Source of the DNA: Oreohelix idahoensis
Lineage: Eukaryota; Mollusca; Gastropoda; Stylommatophora; Oreohelicidae
Reading direction: 5' to 3'
DNA: 64,000 nucleotides
NCBI GenBank assembly: GCA_024509875.1
Contig: JAMPIV010018965.1
Coordinates: 18,547 to 82,546, forward strand
Below, piece after piece: positions 33,446 to 43,910 of this stretch. The notes beneath the pieces are model-generated. The model ran no database searches. It was not told the DNA's origin and saw only the letters and a list, made by a program, of their open reading frames with translations. The number at the start of each line of letters is the position of its first letter. Position 1 is the stretch's first letter. Both the position numbers and the translations under genes were made by a program.

Positions 33446-33578
33446 GCATCGACACACATAACACCAATAAGGATTTCTCTCCTGTATGTATTCTTTTATG
33501 TTGTTGTAGGTTATCTTTCTCCATAAATGATACACCATAAATATCACATTTGTAGGATTTGTCTTCCACTATTATCTT
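33408..33578 (-). pseudogene. C2H2 zinc-finger relic
   Basis: Minus-strand open frame from at least 33578 to a TAA at 33408. It contains one finger: YKCDIYGVSFMEKDNLQQ, then HKRIHTGEK. Spacing is canonical, with Phe, Leu and both His in place, and the TGEK linker follows. The second zinc-binding Cys is Tyr (TGT to TAT), so the finger should not fold. After the linker the sequence changes to a non-finger tail ending LPPPGLQ, where it runs into family D. It is probably a host gene piece carried by or truncated by a repeat. The CDI.G.SF and HKRIHTGEK wording resembles expanded invertebrate (cephalopod-like) zinc-finger families. Confidence 0.75.
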
Positions 33579-33598
33579 GTTTTGCAAGCAAAGACATT

Positions 33599-33756
33599 GG
33601 AGAATTTTTCAAAACAACTGTAGGAGTTCATCAGGGATGTATCCTGTTCCCAGTGCTCTTTAATATATATGTCAAGAACATATTATGCAGGAGGCTCTCT
33701 ACGATTATAAAACAACCATATCGATTGGTAGGCCGACCTCTTTGCAATTGTGGTAA
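33599..33756 (+). pseudogene. LINE reverse transcriptase fragment
   Basis: Reads GEFFKTTVGVHQGCILFPVL, the RT block with GVRQGC.LSP..FN, followed by FNIYVKNIL and a GRPLCN block that normally precedes the YADD box. It stops there and gives way to the 27-bp minisatellite. About 50 codons survive. Mirrored at 37840-37997 on the minus strand. Confidence 0.75.
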
Positions 33757-33789
33757 AATGTTATATAAGAGAGATAATTATTATTAGAT

Positions 33790-33978
33790 AGAGGTCCCCG
33801 ATAGATGAATGATAGTGGTCCCAAATAGAGTGTAGAATGATATGGTCCCAATAGATGTAAGAAGATAGTGGTCCCGATAGAGTGTAGAATGATAGTGGCT
33901 CTGATGAGTGTAGAATGAAGTGGTCCCGATAGAGTTGTAGAAAGATAGTGTCCCGATAGAGTGTAGAATGATAGTAAA
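33790..33978. repeat. 27-bp minisatellite, left copy (error-rich)
   Basis: About seven units of a 27-bp repeat ('gatagtggtcccgatagagt' type), with small deletions in nearly every unit. The right-arm counterpart (37618-37812) is almost perfectly regular, so the irregularity here is confined to one arm. Confidence 0.85.
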
Positions 33979-34602
33979 GCTCCATGACAAAATAAGGATT
34001 TAAGAAAAAGACTATGTAGTGTATTCTCCTCACCATTTAGTGCTGGGAAGAGTAAAGGACAGTCCTCTATTTACTGGGACAATTTGTGTTTATCTCATAA
34101 GACTCCTACAGCTTCACCTGGACAAACCAATTATTTTTGCCAGTTCCAGTCCACACTCATATGCACACATCAATTTTGATGCTTCAAACGCCACAGACAA
34201 TACGTGAATACAGCTACAGATAACAAATATGGGTAATTGGGGCTCTGGTTATTCTAACCACAGTACTAGATAAGTCTTTTTTACGTGTTTATTTAACAGT
34301 TATGAATCAGTTTACAACATATATCATATGTTTACAAGCAAAATATATCATAAGGTACAGAAAATACAAATGACAAGGTGGGCGGGGGTTTTATGAAGAG
34401 TGGTATCCACTACGCCCTTTCCTCTTGAGATAGACAGAGATAAACCCAGTCCAAAGATAGGTAATTTATCAGGATAAATAGTTTAATTTAACCCAACGGT
34501 AAATTAATATACTCTGATACAAAGGGGTTAACAATAATAGGGTAGGGGGTGGAATAAGTCCTATTGTTCTCAAAATGTTTTTCCCTTTACTAAGCAAGTA
34601 AA

Positions 34603-34633
34603 GGGGGAGGGGGGGGGAAGGGGGGGGGGGGGG
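34603..34633. repeat. G homopolymer tract
   Basis: A nearly pure G run, interrupted by AG/AAG. Its mirror at about 37003-37018 is a shorter C run. Homopolymer length is unreliable in long-read data. Confidence 0.9.
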
Positions 34634-34848
34634 AAACAGAGTTCACAAAAAGGAAATCCCACTTAAAGGAAACAAAACAAGGAATATAGACAAATATGGC
34701 AAATTATCAAGTAAGTGCAATTGACAAATTGAGAAAATATATATCTCTTTCATTCATTCATGCATGCTAGTAAAGGAACTTCACTCATTTTTCTCACACT
34801 TGTCGACCATGAAAATCTGGCAGTATATAGAATAACACTAAACAGCAA

Positions 34849-35148
34849 TTACCTCACCTCAACTAATGTATGAGTGTTTACTTCAGGTCCATCCAGCATC
34901 AGATTAGCGGGTAGAGTGGTTACGCACATAAAAAAGGATCCGGTAATCACTGGAAAGTGAATCTGTATTGTGTCTCTTTTCTTAATATAAAAGTTTCTAT
35001 GGGGGAGGGCAACGGTCTCTGATACCGGGGTGAGGATGTGAGTGGTAATTTTGGACTTTGCCGCTGATAAATAAAACTTCTTAAGGCGTGATGATACAAC
35101 TGATCCATGAGGTATGGGTTTAAGTCCAGGGAGAAAAAACTTAGTCAC
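34849..35148 (-). CDS. 99-codon ORF of unknown function (possible host exon)
   Basis: I do not recognise the protein. It opens at a GTG (35148) with no ATG, so it may be the 3' part of a longer frame or a terminal exon. It is not low-complexity. It has a basic stretch (SSRLKKFYLSAAKSKI), alternating beta-like hydrophobic runs (HRNFYIKKRDTIQIHFPVIT, then FFMCVTTLPANLMLDGP) and ends VNTHTLVEVR. No transmembrane segment or signal is evident. Downstream on the same strand, AATAAA lies at 34288-34293, about 560 bp after the stop, fitting a 3' UTR. The right-arm copy (36487-36786) is broken by many 1-base indels. It could be a host gene terminal exon, a retrogene or an element ORF. Confidence 0.4.
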   Translation of the reverse strand: MTKFFLPGLKPIPHGSVVSSRLKKFYLSAAKSKITTHILTPVSETVALPHRNFYIKKRDTIQIHFPVITGSFFMCVTTLPANLMLDGPEVNTHTLVEVR

Positions 35149-35654
35149 ATCACCCGTTCAGGTAAATATGTACTCTCTAATCAGTAGCAGTAAACTAATA
35201 AAAGCATCTGGCCAGTGTTCTTCTTTCCCGTAACAAAACTTCCTTTGCTTGATGGTGTGTTAAATTTTGTCCTTATGGGTGTGCTTTCTTTGCTATAAGT
35301 TAGATTAGCAGAATCCCAAACATAGAAACGCCTCAAAGATTAAAAAATTTACAGTTCTCAAACAAGATCTGGAGGGGTTAAGAACTTGAGTCAGGGAGAC
35401 ACTACACCAATGTTTTATGCTTTGCATTTGCTTAGATTGATTTGCTGGAATGGAAAGGGATCACTCTATATTGGATAAATAGAAAAACATGTAATTCATA
35501 CCGAAAAATCCAGTAACATTTCTAAAATGCAATAAAATAAACGTTAAGACAATTATTACACTCGGCGGATTTATTTATGTATTTAAGAAAACACTTCCGC
35601 AAGTTTTTAGTGATTAAAAACACACAAAATATATCTAGAAAATAGTTAAAAATA

Positions 35655-36010
35655 CAACACACCGACTCACCGCCCCCCTCCCCCTCCCTCCTCCCCCATC
35701 CAAGCTTCAGAAACCTAAGTCCCCCACCAACTATACCCGCTACCACCCCCAAACCCCCACCCCCCCCCTACCCCCCCATATATTACAAACCCCCTCGCAA
35801 AGCAACCCACGCCTCCCCCCCCCCTCCTACCACTCCCCCAGCCCCCCCCCCCCCCAAACTACCACAACCACGCAAAACCACCCCCCCCGACTCCCCCTCC
35901 CCCACACCCCCCCCCCCCCCCCCCCCTCCCCCCCCTCTACACACACACGCACCCCTTCCCCCCACCCGTCACCTCCCATACTTCCACAACGCACCCAAAC
36001 ACTGCACACA
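35655..36010. other. C-rich low-complexity core at the palindrome centre
   Basis: Over about 350 bp the plus strand is dominated by C runs broken by A and T. The inverted-repeat axis (about 35822) falls inside. The core is not palindromic: C-rich sequence continues through both halves instead of turning G-rich. A recognisable CGGCGG/CCGCCG pair at 35563 and 36075 shows the palindrome persists to at least about 250 bp either side of the axis. Open frames here (Gly-rich) are artefacts. Confidence 0.8.
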
Positions 36011-36486
36011 CAGAGTATAAAAACCACCCACCAACCACTAAGCGAAGAGAATTTACAGTAAAACATCAATACAACCGCCGAGACATAATAGACATAAACG
36101 ATAAACTTTAATAGGCCCCATTATTAGAAATGTTACTGGATTTTTCGGTACTGAATTACATGTTATTACTATTTTATCTTATAGAGATGATCCCATTCCA
36201 TTCCATCAATTCAATTCTATGCAAAGCAAAGCATAAACATTGTGTAGAGTCTCCTGACTCAGTTCTTAACCCTCCAGAACTTGTTGAGACTGTAAATTTT
36301 CGTAATCTTTGAGGCGATTCTATGTTTGGGATTCTGCTATCTAACTTTTATAGCAAAGAAAGCCACACCCCAAAGACAAATTTAACACAACCATCAAGCA
36401 AAGTAAGTTGTAACGGGAAGAGAAGAAACACTGGCCAGAGCTTTTATTTAGTTTACTGCTACTGATATAGAGAGTACATATTTACC

Positions 36487-36786
36487 TGAACGGTGATGTG
36501 ACTAGTTTTCTCCCTGGACTTAAACCATACCTCATGGATCAGTTGGTATTCATCACGCTTAAGAAGTTTTAATTATCAGCGGCAAAGTCAAAGTTCCACT
36601 CCATCCTCACCCCGGGTTTCAGAGGACCGTGCCCTCCCATAGAAACTTTATATTAAAGAAAAGAGACACAATACAGATTCACTATTTCAGTGATTACCGG
36701 ATCCTTTTTATGTGTAACCACCTACCCGCTCTAATCTGATGCTGGAACCCTGAAGTAACACTCATACATTAGTTTGAGGTGTAATT
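36487..36786 (+). pseudogene. Broken mirror copy of the 99-codon unknown ORF
   Basis: The reverse-complement partner of 34849-35148. Words such as 'cttaagaagttttaattatc' and 'gagacacaatacagattcac' match. About a dozen single-base gains or losses, mostly at short homopolymers (for example 'gaacggtgatg' for 'gaacgggtgatg'), destroy the frame. The AATAAA counterpart is at 37329-37334. Confidence 0.7.
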
Positions 36787-37617
36787 GCTGTTGTGTTATT
36801 CTGATATACTGCCAGATTTTCATGGTCGACAAGTAGTGTGAGAAAATGAGTGAAGGGACCTTTACTAGCATGCATGAATTGATAAGAGATATATATTTGC
36901 TCAATTTGTCAATTGCCTCCTTACTTGATAATTAAGCATATTTGTCTATATTCCTTGTATTGTTTCCTTTATGTGGGAATTTCCTTTTTGTGAACTCTGT
37001 TTACACCCCCCCCCCCCTCTACTTTCTTAGTAAAGGGAAAAACAATTCGAGAACAATAGGACTTATTCCCCCCCCTCCCCCTACTCTTGTTTACCCCTTT
37101 TTTCAGAGGATATTACTTTACCCTTGGGTTAAAATTATAAACTATTTATCTGATAAAATTACCTATCTTTGGACTGGGTTTATCTCTGTCTATCTTCAAA
37201 GAGGAAAGGGCGTAGTGGATACCACTCTTCATAAACCCCTCCCCACCTTGTCATTTGTATTTTCTGTACCTATGATATATTTTGCTTGTAAACATATGAT
37301 ATATGTTGTAACTGATTCTTAACTGTTAAATAAACACGTAAAACTTATCTAGTAATGTGTTTGAATACCCAGAGCCCAAATTACCCATATTTGTATCTGT
37401 AGCTGTATTTCATCGTATTGTCTGTGCGTTTGAATGCATCAAATTGATGTGTGCATATGAGTGACTGGAACTGGCAAATAATTGTTTGTCCAGGTGAGCT
37501 GTAGGAGTCTTATGAGATAAACACAAATTGTCGTAAATAGAGACTGTCCTTACTCTTCCCAGCACTGGTGAATAAACTACATCTTTTTCTTAAATCCTTA
37601 TTTTTTCATAGAGCTTT

Positions 37618-37812
37618 CACTATCATTCTACACTCTATCGGGACCACTATCATTCTACACTCTATCGGGACCACTATCATTCTACACTCTATCGGGACCA
37701 CTATCATTCTACACTCTATCGGGACCACTATCATTCTACACTCTATCGGGACCACTATCATTCTACACTCTATTGGGACCACTATCATTCTACACTCTAT
37801 CGGGACCACTAT
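37618..37812. repeat. 27-bp minisatellite, right copy (regular)
   Basis: Seven near-identical 27-bp units ('actatcattctacactctat' then 'cgggacc'). One unit has 'attggg' for 'atcggg'. Because 27 is a multiple of three, each strand shows a 9-residue repeat open frame; I regard these as by-products. Confidence 0.93.
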
Positions 37813-37839
37813 CTATAAGAATTATCTCTCTTATAACAT

Positions 37840-37997
37840 TTACCACAATTGCAAAGAGGTCGGCCTCCAATCGATATGGTTGTTTTATAATCGTAGAGAG
37901 CCTCCTGCATAAATATATTCTAGACATATATTTTAAAGAGCACTGGGGAACAGGATACATCCTGATGAACGTCCTACAGTTGTTTTGAAAAATTCTC
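37840..37997 (-). pseudogene. LINE reverse transcriptase fragment, mirror copy
   Basis: Inverted partner of 33599-33756, sharing the GVxQGC RT block on the minus strand, but with small indels (for example in the 'gttcatcagg' word) that break the reading frame. Confidence 0.7.
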
Positions 37998-38019
37998 CAA
38001 TGTCATTGCCTGCAAAACC

Positions 38020-38201
38020 AAGATAATAGTTGGAAGACAAATCCTACAAATGTGATATTTATGGTGTATCATTTATGGAGAAAGATAACCTACAAACAAC
38101 ATAAAAAGAATACATACAGGAGAGAATCCTTATTGGTGTTATGTTTTTGTGATTGCAGAACAGAATGTCATTGGGAGATTGCCACCCCTGGTTTGCAGTA
38201 G
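38020..38201 (+). pseudogene. C2H2 zinc-finger relic, mirror copy
   Basis: Inverted partner of 33408-33578. It starts with the same KCDIYG...F...DNL finger, including the Cys-to-Tyr change. Extra A residues near 38095-38107 shift the frame before the His pair, and further differences follow the linker. Sharing the Tyr change shows that the loss of the zinc ligand predates the arm duplication. Confidence 0.72.
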
Positions 38202-39430
38202 TGGTTTTCAACAGTGGGCTGATTTACTCACTAAAATTAAATTCTCCTTATATGGTATAGCTCTATTTAAAGTGTATTTATGGAAATTCCACTGAGCAAA
38301 CGGGTGTACTATCAAGTAATTAAATCAACTTTAAATTTGTATATAAACATTGTAACACATTTAATAATCAGTTTGTTTAATCAGATTGTAAAAAATAATA
38401 ATATTTAACACCAAAAAATAAAATTACTCATTTACGATAGCATGGCGTTGTATATAAGACAAGTAACACATGTGGGGATGTATCATCTTTTTGGAGGAGG
38501 TATGTGGGGTGTGAGAACGTGGGTTGTGGGGATGTTTGGCTAGGTGTTTATGGGGGGTGTATGGATTATGGTTACACCAAAAAAAATTTTGATTAGGGTT
38601 TGCAGTGTGTTTGGGTGATATAATGAAGTTGTTGATGGGTGGGGGTTTATGTGGGGTTGTATGGGTGTTGGCAGTTATAATTTTTTTTTGTATAGTGAGG
38701 TAGGTTTGGAGCTCCCGCCTGGTGGTTTGGATCTTTGTAGATAGCTGGGGGGGGGGAGGAGACTGGGGGCGGGGGATTTTCTGACGGGAGTGGTCCTGGT
38801 CAATGTTTGTAGGGTGCAGCAATGTTTCCCAGGAAGTGTATCAGGAGTGTCTACAAAGTTGGTTCGCTTCTCTAGACCCGCCTGATGATGACGTTCCATT
38901 GTCGTCTTCAGGCCCACTTCCCCCCTGTACCCTCACTTGTTCCAGAGATAGTACCACTTCTTCACCTCGCGTACCCCCTCCCCACCAACTAGTTGGACTC
39001 AAAAGAAGAGGCAAACAAATACCCTCCTGAGTATTGAGCCTTTCCTGACACATACATGTGTCTCGCTCACGCTCACTTCATCTTTCAACTCATCTACCAT
39101 CTACCTCACTGAACGCCCCATTTACCTTCACTTGAGAATTAATTTTAATCCCAAGGAAGTGAAAAAACACTACGGCCCCCCATGTGGAGTTGAATAGATT
39201 ATTACATTTACCGTTTAAAAAGGTTGGGTTTAACTTTCCAATTGTCATTTAGAATTAATAGATTTACATTTATCATTTACATCTTGCAATAGGTTAAAAA
39301 TGTTCACAAACAATATAGATTGAATTATGTTTTCATTTACGTATCTACACAGGGTAAAAGCTTTAAAACTTTTCATGCTATTTTAGGAAATGAAATATAT
39401 TGTTTATTTAATTTAAGCTTTAATTCTCTA
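38165..39430 (+). repeat. Dispersed repeat family D, copy 3 mirror, with garbled insert
   Basis: Partner of 32480-33445 but about 340 bp longer. The excess is a G/T-rich, low-information stretch at about 38440-38810 replacing about 120 bp of clean sequence in the left arm. Both flanks align (for example 'ttggttcgcttctctagac' near 38860). Confidence 0.6.
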
Positions 39431-39508
39431 ATTTACTCATCCTTATATTTTTCACAGTTGTCATGCATTTAGGGGCATCACCTTACAGCAAGACCCAGTA
39501 AGATTAGG

Positions 39509-39527
39509 GGGGGGGGGGGGGGGGGGT
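39509..39527. repeat. G homopolymer tract
   Basis: Pure G run absent from the mirrored left position, where the clean sequence is 'ttaaggtggggtttcat' on the complement (near 32393). Probably a homopolymer miscall. Confidence 0.8.
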
Positions 39528-40753
39528 GTTTCATGAGTTTTAACATTTTCTGGGGTAAAAAAAAAAATGTAGTAGTTACAGGGTGTTTTAAAAATCAGTT
39601 TTGATCAGACAGTTGGAACAATTTTGAATTTGCAACCTCCAAAAGCAAAGAAACAAGTTCATAGTTTACTCTGTCTGATAAATTGTTATCATAAATTTAT
39701 CTCCAGGTTCTCCTCATTGTCGGCAGCTCTGACATTGCTCACTCAAAAGGGTATGCCAAACAGGGTGGTCTGGACTGAAGAGTGTGATAGAGCACTTCTT
39801 CTTCTTCTTCTTGCGATCGCATCTTTGATGTTTACACCGTCAGATGAGTTCTCATGATGAATTCGACTGTTGTTTGAAGTTCCTCTTTAGCTCCATATAG
39901 CTTTGAGTTTAGTGTTGTCATTGGGCCAGTATATCTTTCTTAACTGGTCATACAGAGGACAATCCTGTAGAACATGCTCAGCAGTTTGTTCGTTTAATCC
40001 ATATGTGCACAGTGGTGAAGCAGACAATCGTAGCTTGTGCATGTGTTTATTCAGTTTGTTATGCCCTGTCCTGAAGTGAAAAATGGTTATCTGTCCTTGC
40101 CGGTTAAGAGTGTTGTAGTCGTCGTTGGGTTGGTTCTGTTCTCTTCTGATAGTCTGGATAGCTCTCTTTTTCTCAAAGTATGTGACTTCATTATCTTCTT
40201 GTTCACATTCTCCTCCCTTTTTTGCAAGTTTATCTGCCTTTTCATTTCCAGGTACACCACAATGAGATGGTACCCACTGAAGTATGGTTCTCTTTTTTGA
40301 TAGAGCACTGAGGAAGATAAAGAATGTATTCTCAAGCAAGCCCATTCTTCTGCTGCCAGACTTGGCTAAGCCCTTTGTACTGAGGACTGATGCTTCTGCA
40401 GTGGATATTGGTGCGTGTCTTATGCAGGAACATGATGGGTTTCTGCATCCTGTCATGTATGTCAGCAGAAAGTTACTTCTTTCTGAAACACGATATTCCA
40501 CTATAATGAGAGAGAGTGTTTAGCTATTATTTGGGCTGTTTCCAAACTGTCGTGGTATTTTTTAGGATCTCATTTTGTGCTGGACATGTACCATTGTCCA
40601 CTAACTTTTCTTAAGTCATCTAGATAATCAAATTCGCAATTGAAAAGGTGGTCATGGTTGCTACAACAGTAAAACTTCATGGTTTTTTCCATTAAGGATA
40701 AATTAAATGTTATTGCAGATTCTTTATCCAGATTATTGAAAACTTGCTTTTAG
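39528..40753 (+). pseudogene. Second Gypsy fragment, mirror copy
   Basis: Inverted partner of 31187-32400. The RT connection part (39624-39796) shows LINCYHKFISRFS and ends at VVWTEECDRA. RNase H resumes at 40298 with DLAKPFVLRTDASAVDIGAC and ends with the LSRLL-like block near 40730. The upstream FLG block is damaged by a poly-A gain near 39557. Interrupted by the LINE insertion 39797-40297. Confidence 0.82.
39797..40297 (-). mobile_element. LINE RNase H tail insertion, mirror copy
   Basis: Flanked by 12-bp direct repeats tgatagagcact (39785-39796 and 40298-40309) and by the CTT run complementary to the AAG tail. This copy keeps bases lost in the left arm, including WVPSHCGVPGNEKAD, and has one continuous frame through the C-terminal zinc-like tail. 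It is the better record of the original insertion. The ORF it belongs to runs on accidentally into antisense Gypsy sequence up to 40501. Confidence 0.87.
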
Positions 40754-40999
40754 TAAATGGGTGTTTTTTTAACCACCCTTTCAATTGTAGTATCTGATAC
40801 CTGTACATGATTATTGTTTTGCTAACTGTATTCTGTCTGATTTTTGTATAAGTTATATTCTGATGGTATTTTGTGTATCCAGTACAGGTTTATAGAATAG
40901 ATATTCTTCAGTATGGTGTGTTACCAGGCCCCAAATGGGGAGCAAAGAATAGTAACACTGTTCCCTACCATGCATGGCACAGAAAGCAACTAAGGAGGG

Positions 41000-41390
41000 T
41001 TGGGCATGGGGCTGGTTAACCCATCCTGTAAAAAATCTAAACCACAAAAAACTTCAATAAACATGGACAAGTCAATTAAGGAAAATAAAACACAGCCTTC
41101 CAAGACAGGGAAAGGTCCTCTCGCAAGGAGGAGCATGATGCAACACAGAGAAAGTCAGAAGGAGTCTGTGTTACTGACTAACCTTCTTTCTTCTAGGAGA
41201 ACTTCCAGATTTGGCACCTGGAATGTTCGGACATTAAATTAACAAGGGAAAGTGGCACAAGTAGCAGCAGAAATGAGAACGAATGTATATTCGCATCCCA
41301 AATGCCAGCCAGTAGTAGCATTCAAAAAAGTGCATGTTATGAAAACTTTCCTCATCGAATTTTGTGCGTGACTCATATGCCTGTGAAATT
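41000..41390 (+). pseudogene. LINE ORF N-terminus with endonuclease start, mirror copy
   Basis: Inverted partner of 30534-30941. It has the same polar N-terminus and RFGTWNVRTLN block, followed at once by a stop (TAA for the next codon), so the frame is 80 codons. The left arm reads through here. A one-base difference explains it. Confidence 0.7.
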
Positions 41391-41870
41391 CAAACAGTCA
41401 CTTTCCATTTAAGGAGTTGTTATTTCCGCCAATTATCAGTCATGTTCACAATTATCATACTTTTAACTCACTCCTTTAAATGTCTTCCAAGACTGTGTAC
41501 ATCTGTACTTTTTATCACAGGTTATTTTGGAGGTCTGAGTACATAGCTTATCATATACTCACGATCGCTTGGTTTAATGCTAGAACAATACAAATCCGTT
41601 TGCCTGTCTAGACATACGGGGTTATGCAACTAAACCCATATTTCAAGTTCGTCTTATCTGGTGTCAAACTATTATCACGTTTATTGATTCAATTAATCTT
41701 TCGTGGTGGTCAATTATGCCTTGACCGGCCCAAGAAGGGAAGTGTGAAAAAATGTAAACAGTGACCGTTAGTACGGATTTCAGGGGGCTACGAAAATGAG
41801 AGAAAAGGAGATTGGAGAGAGAGAGAAAAAAAATAAGAAAAAAGAACGTTCCAATTCTGTTGACATTACT

Positions 41871-42330
41871 TCAGCATTTCTACATTACTCTTTTTCTGTA
41901 TGTATTGCCTGAACCAAGTATCATTAAATTATCCCATTAATATGACAATGTATCTTGGTGTAGTTTCCATTTCATTTTGTAGTTGTTGATAGAAGTCATC
42001 GTTGACTTTTTTGGATGATATCTCCCTTTTAGGCTTGTTCCTATTAATCTATTGTTTGACTGGTTTCCATTCAAGTAACTTTCTATTTTCATTTTTGAGG
42101 ATAATAGCTGCGCCTTCACTGTGCTGACCACCGTCTCTTCAGAGGAAAGTAATGTTTCCTCTGTTGATGTTACAGTTCTACGCGTCTCAGTCAATCTGCC
42201 GTGGCTTATTCCTAGGATATGTAATATTTAGTTTCTCATTTCCAGTGTGATTTGTTTTAGTTTTCCTGTTTCCTTCATTGTCCTGAAATTTTAAAATCCT
42301 ATTCTAGTTTTAGGTCTTGCAATCAGGAAG
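41871..42330 (-). pseudogene. LINE APE-endonuclease fragment, mirror copy
   Basis: Inverted partner of 29600-30070. TVTSTEETLLSS is readable, after which the frame shifts relative to the left arm (the DGG.H.EG block is lost to a small deletion near 42138). Confidence 0.68.
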
Positions 42331-42779
42331 TCTATTTTCATGTTAGTGGATTCCTTTCGGCTGTCTCCACTGGCAGTTATGCGGACTTCAGACTCAGGAT
42401 GTCCATACTGCAGTAAAGATTGTTCATTTGTTGCCATTTCGGTGGCGTGATTTCTATTTTTTGCTCAAGCTGCCTGTTGTATATTCTTCCCACATGATAC
42501 GCTGGTCAATATTGCTTCACTATAGCCTCAGATGCTGGGGAGAAAATTTACGTGTGATTACGCCAGAACATCTACAACCCACCCCTCACAGTTCAATGTC
42601 GTGAGCAATGGCGAAAACCAACGAACAATCTAGAAGATATTAGACATCCATAAAAGCCAGAGGCTTAGACCCAAACGTCACTTCCAGTGAAGGTTTCAAG
42701 CAAGCTGCAAAAGGCATATTTCAGATGGTGTTAATTACTTTTAACATTAGTTAATTACTAGCTAGGAGTATTAGTATAA

Positions 42780-43910
42780 TTTAATGTCACTGATTGCCTC
42801 CCCTGCTTTGCAGTAGTGGTCCAACAGTGACCAACACTCAAGAGTATTTAATATTGGCTTCCTAGGTATCTTACCTGCGCGCAAGATGACTCTTGGCAGA
42901 GATGAAGTTAGAAGAAAATGACACTTCTACCTGAATGGAGGTTTCACATGATATTCACAGAAGTCACAAACAATGTTACCTTGGCCGAACAATTGTTAAC
43001 GCATTATGTCTGGTCCATCACCTTTTGTGAAGGATTAAACAATGGTTTAGTCTCATATATATACAATTCTGGCTCATACGTTTGCTTTCATGCATATAAC
43101 TGAATCAACTTGTACTGTTTAGTTTTAAAACAACAGGTAACAAACATAATAGTGAAATAGTCTTTAACAGGTTAAAATAAATATGGAAAGATTAATGGAA
43201 TTTTGATGGATATAAAGTTCTCGTCATTGAGACGTAGGTTTGAATTTAACGTTATAAAGTTTAACTGAAATGTTCTTTATGCTGGTGTTTTTTAGTTAGC
43301 ACTTAGCTTGTATGAGTGAGTCCTGCAGCTGTGGTTCATCAATTCTGTGATGACGAAAGCCTTGTCCACACTCTCTTCCATTGTAGGCGGTCAGGTGGAT
43401 GCTTTTCTCTCACACTAGCGGCGTTAGTACCACTAATCGTCTGATGGTTTGTAACCACGAACTTTAGACAAAAAGAAAGAAACAAATGCCTGCTGAGTAC
43501 ATTTGTTCGCTGCAAACTAACAGGCCCATTGTCATGCGCTCCACCCGCCAATGTTAACTTCTCAGAAGAATTAAATTCCCGAGTACATAATATAACTCAG
43601 GGAATATGATAAAAATTAACCAATATCTTTCTGGGTGTTAACTAGGAAATTGCGTCTGGAGTGCGTGAATAATGATTTGGCTGAATTACAATTAAAAAAG
43701 ATACATACATCTCACAAGATAATACGTTCCTCCTTAGGCACATGTGATGTGGATGTAATCATCTCTCATTACTCATCCCTATGCCCGTCGGAGTCTGGAG
43801 TCAATCTGCTATCGGGTTTCCCGCACGACTAGCCAGAAGCAATCATCAGCTCTTTCTGTAATGGTTCACGAATATACTATTTTCGTATGTTGAGGTTGCC
43901 AGCCTCATAT
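42780..43910 (+). repeat. Dispersed repeat family D, copy 2 mirror
   Basis: Inverted partner of 28000-29130 with only scattered differences. It ends with 'ttgaggttgccagcctc' (43889). About 60 bp of AT-rich tandem duplication just outside the left copy is missing here. Confidence 0.6.

Larger units (their letters stand above)
8430..35640 (+). repeat. Left arm of giant inverted repeat (visible part)
   Basis: Every landmark here has an inverted partner in 36010-64000. Examples: 17220-17609 with 54329-54718, Gypsy 21611-24887 with 47052-50328, and the LINE insertion 31643-32136 with 39797-40297. Paired coordinates sum to about 71643 at 35563, 71596 at 33744, 71940 at 31631, 71910 at 28275, 71943 at 24621, 71938 at 17609 and 72016 at 14892. 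The outer left limit is only where the window's right edge maps back; the arm may extend to about 3585. Confidence 0.93.

Noticed and set aside
35783..36069. Glycine-rich open frames over the C-rich core
   Set aside because: Low-complexity translation of poly-C sequence of doubtful quality.
37568..37912. Repeat protein with the 9-residue unit TIILHSIGT
   Set aside because: By-product of a 27-bp minisatellite. The opposite strand is equally open, and the mirrored copy is frameshifted throughout.
39887..40501. A single 204-codon protein joining an unknown N-terminus to an RNase H tail
   Set aside because: The N-terminal third is antisense Gypsy RNase H, so the fusion arises by chance at the LINE insertion boundary.
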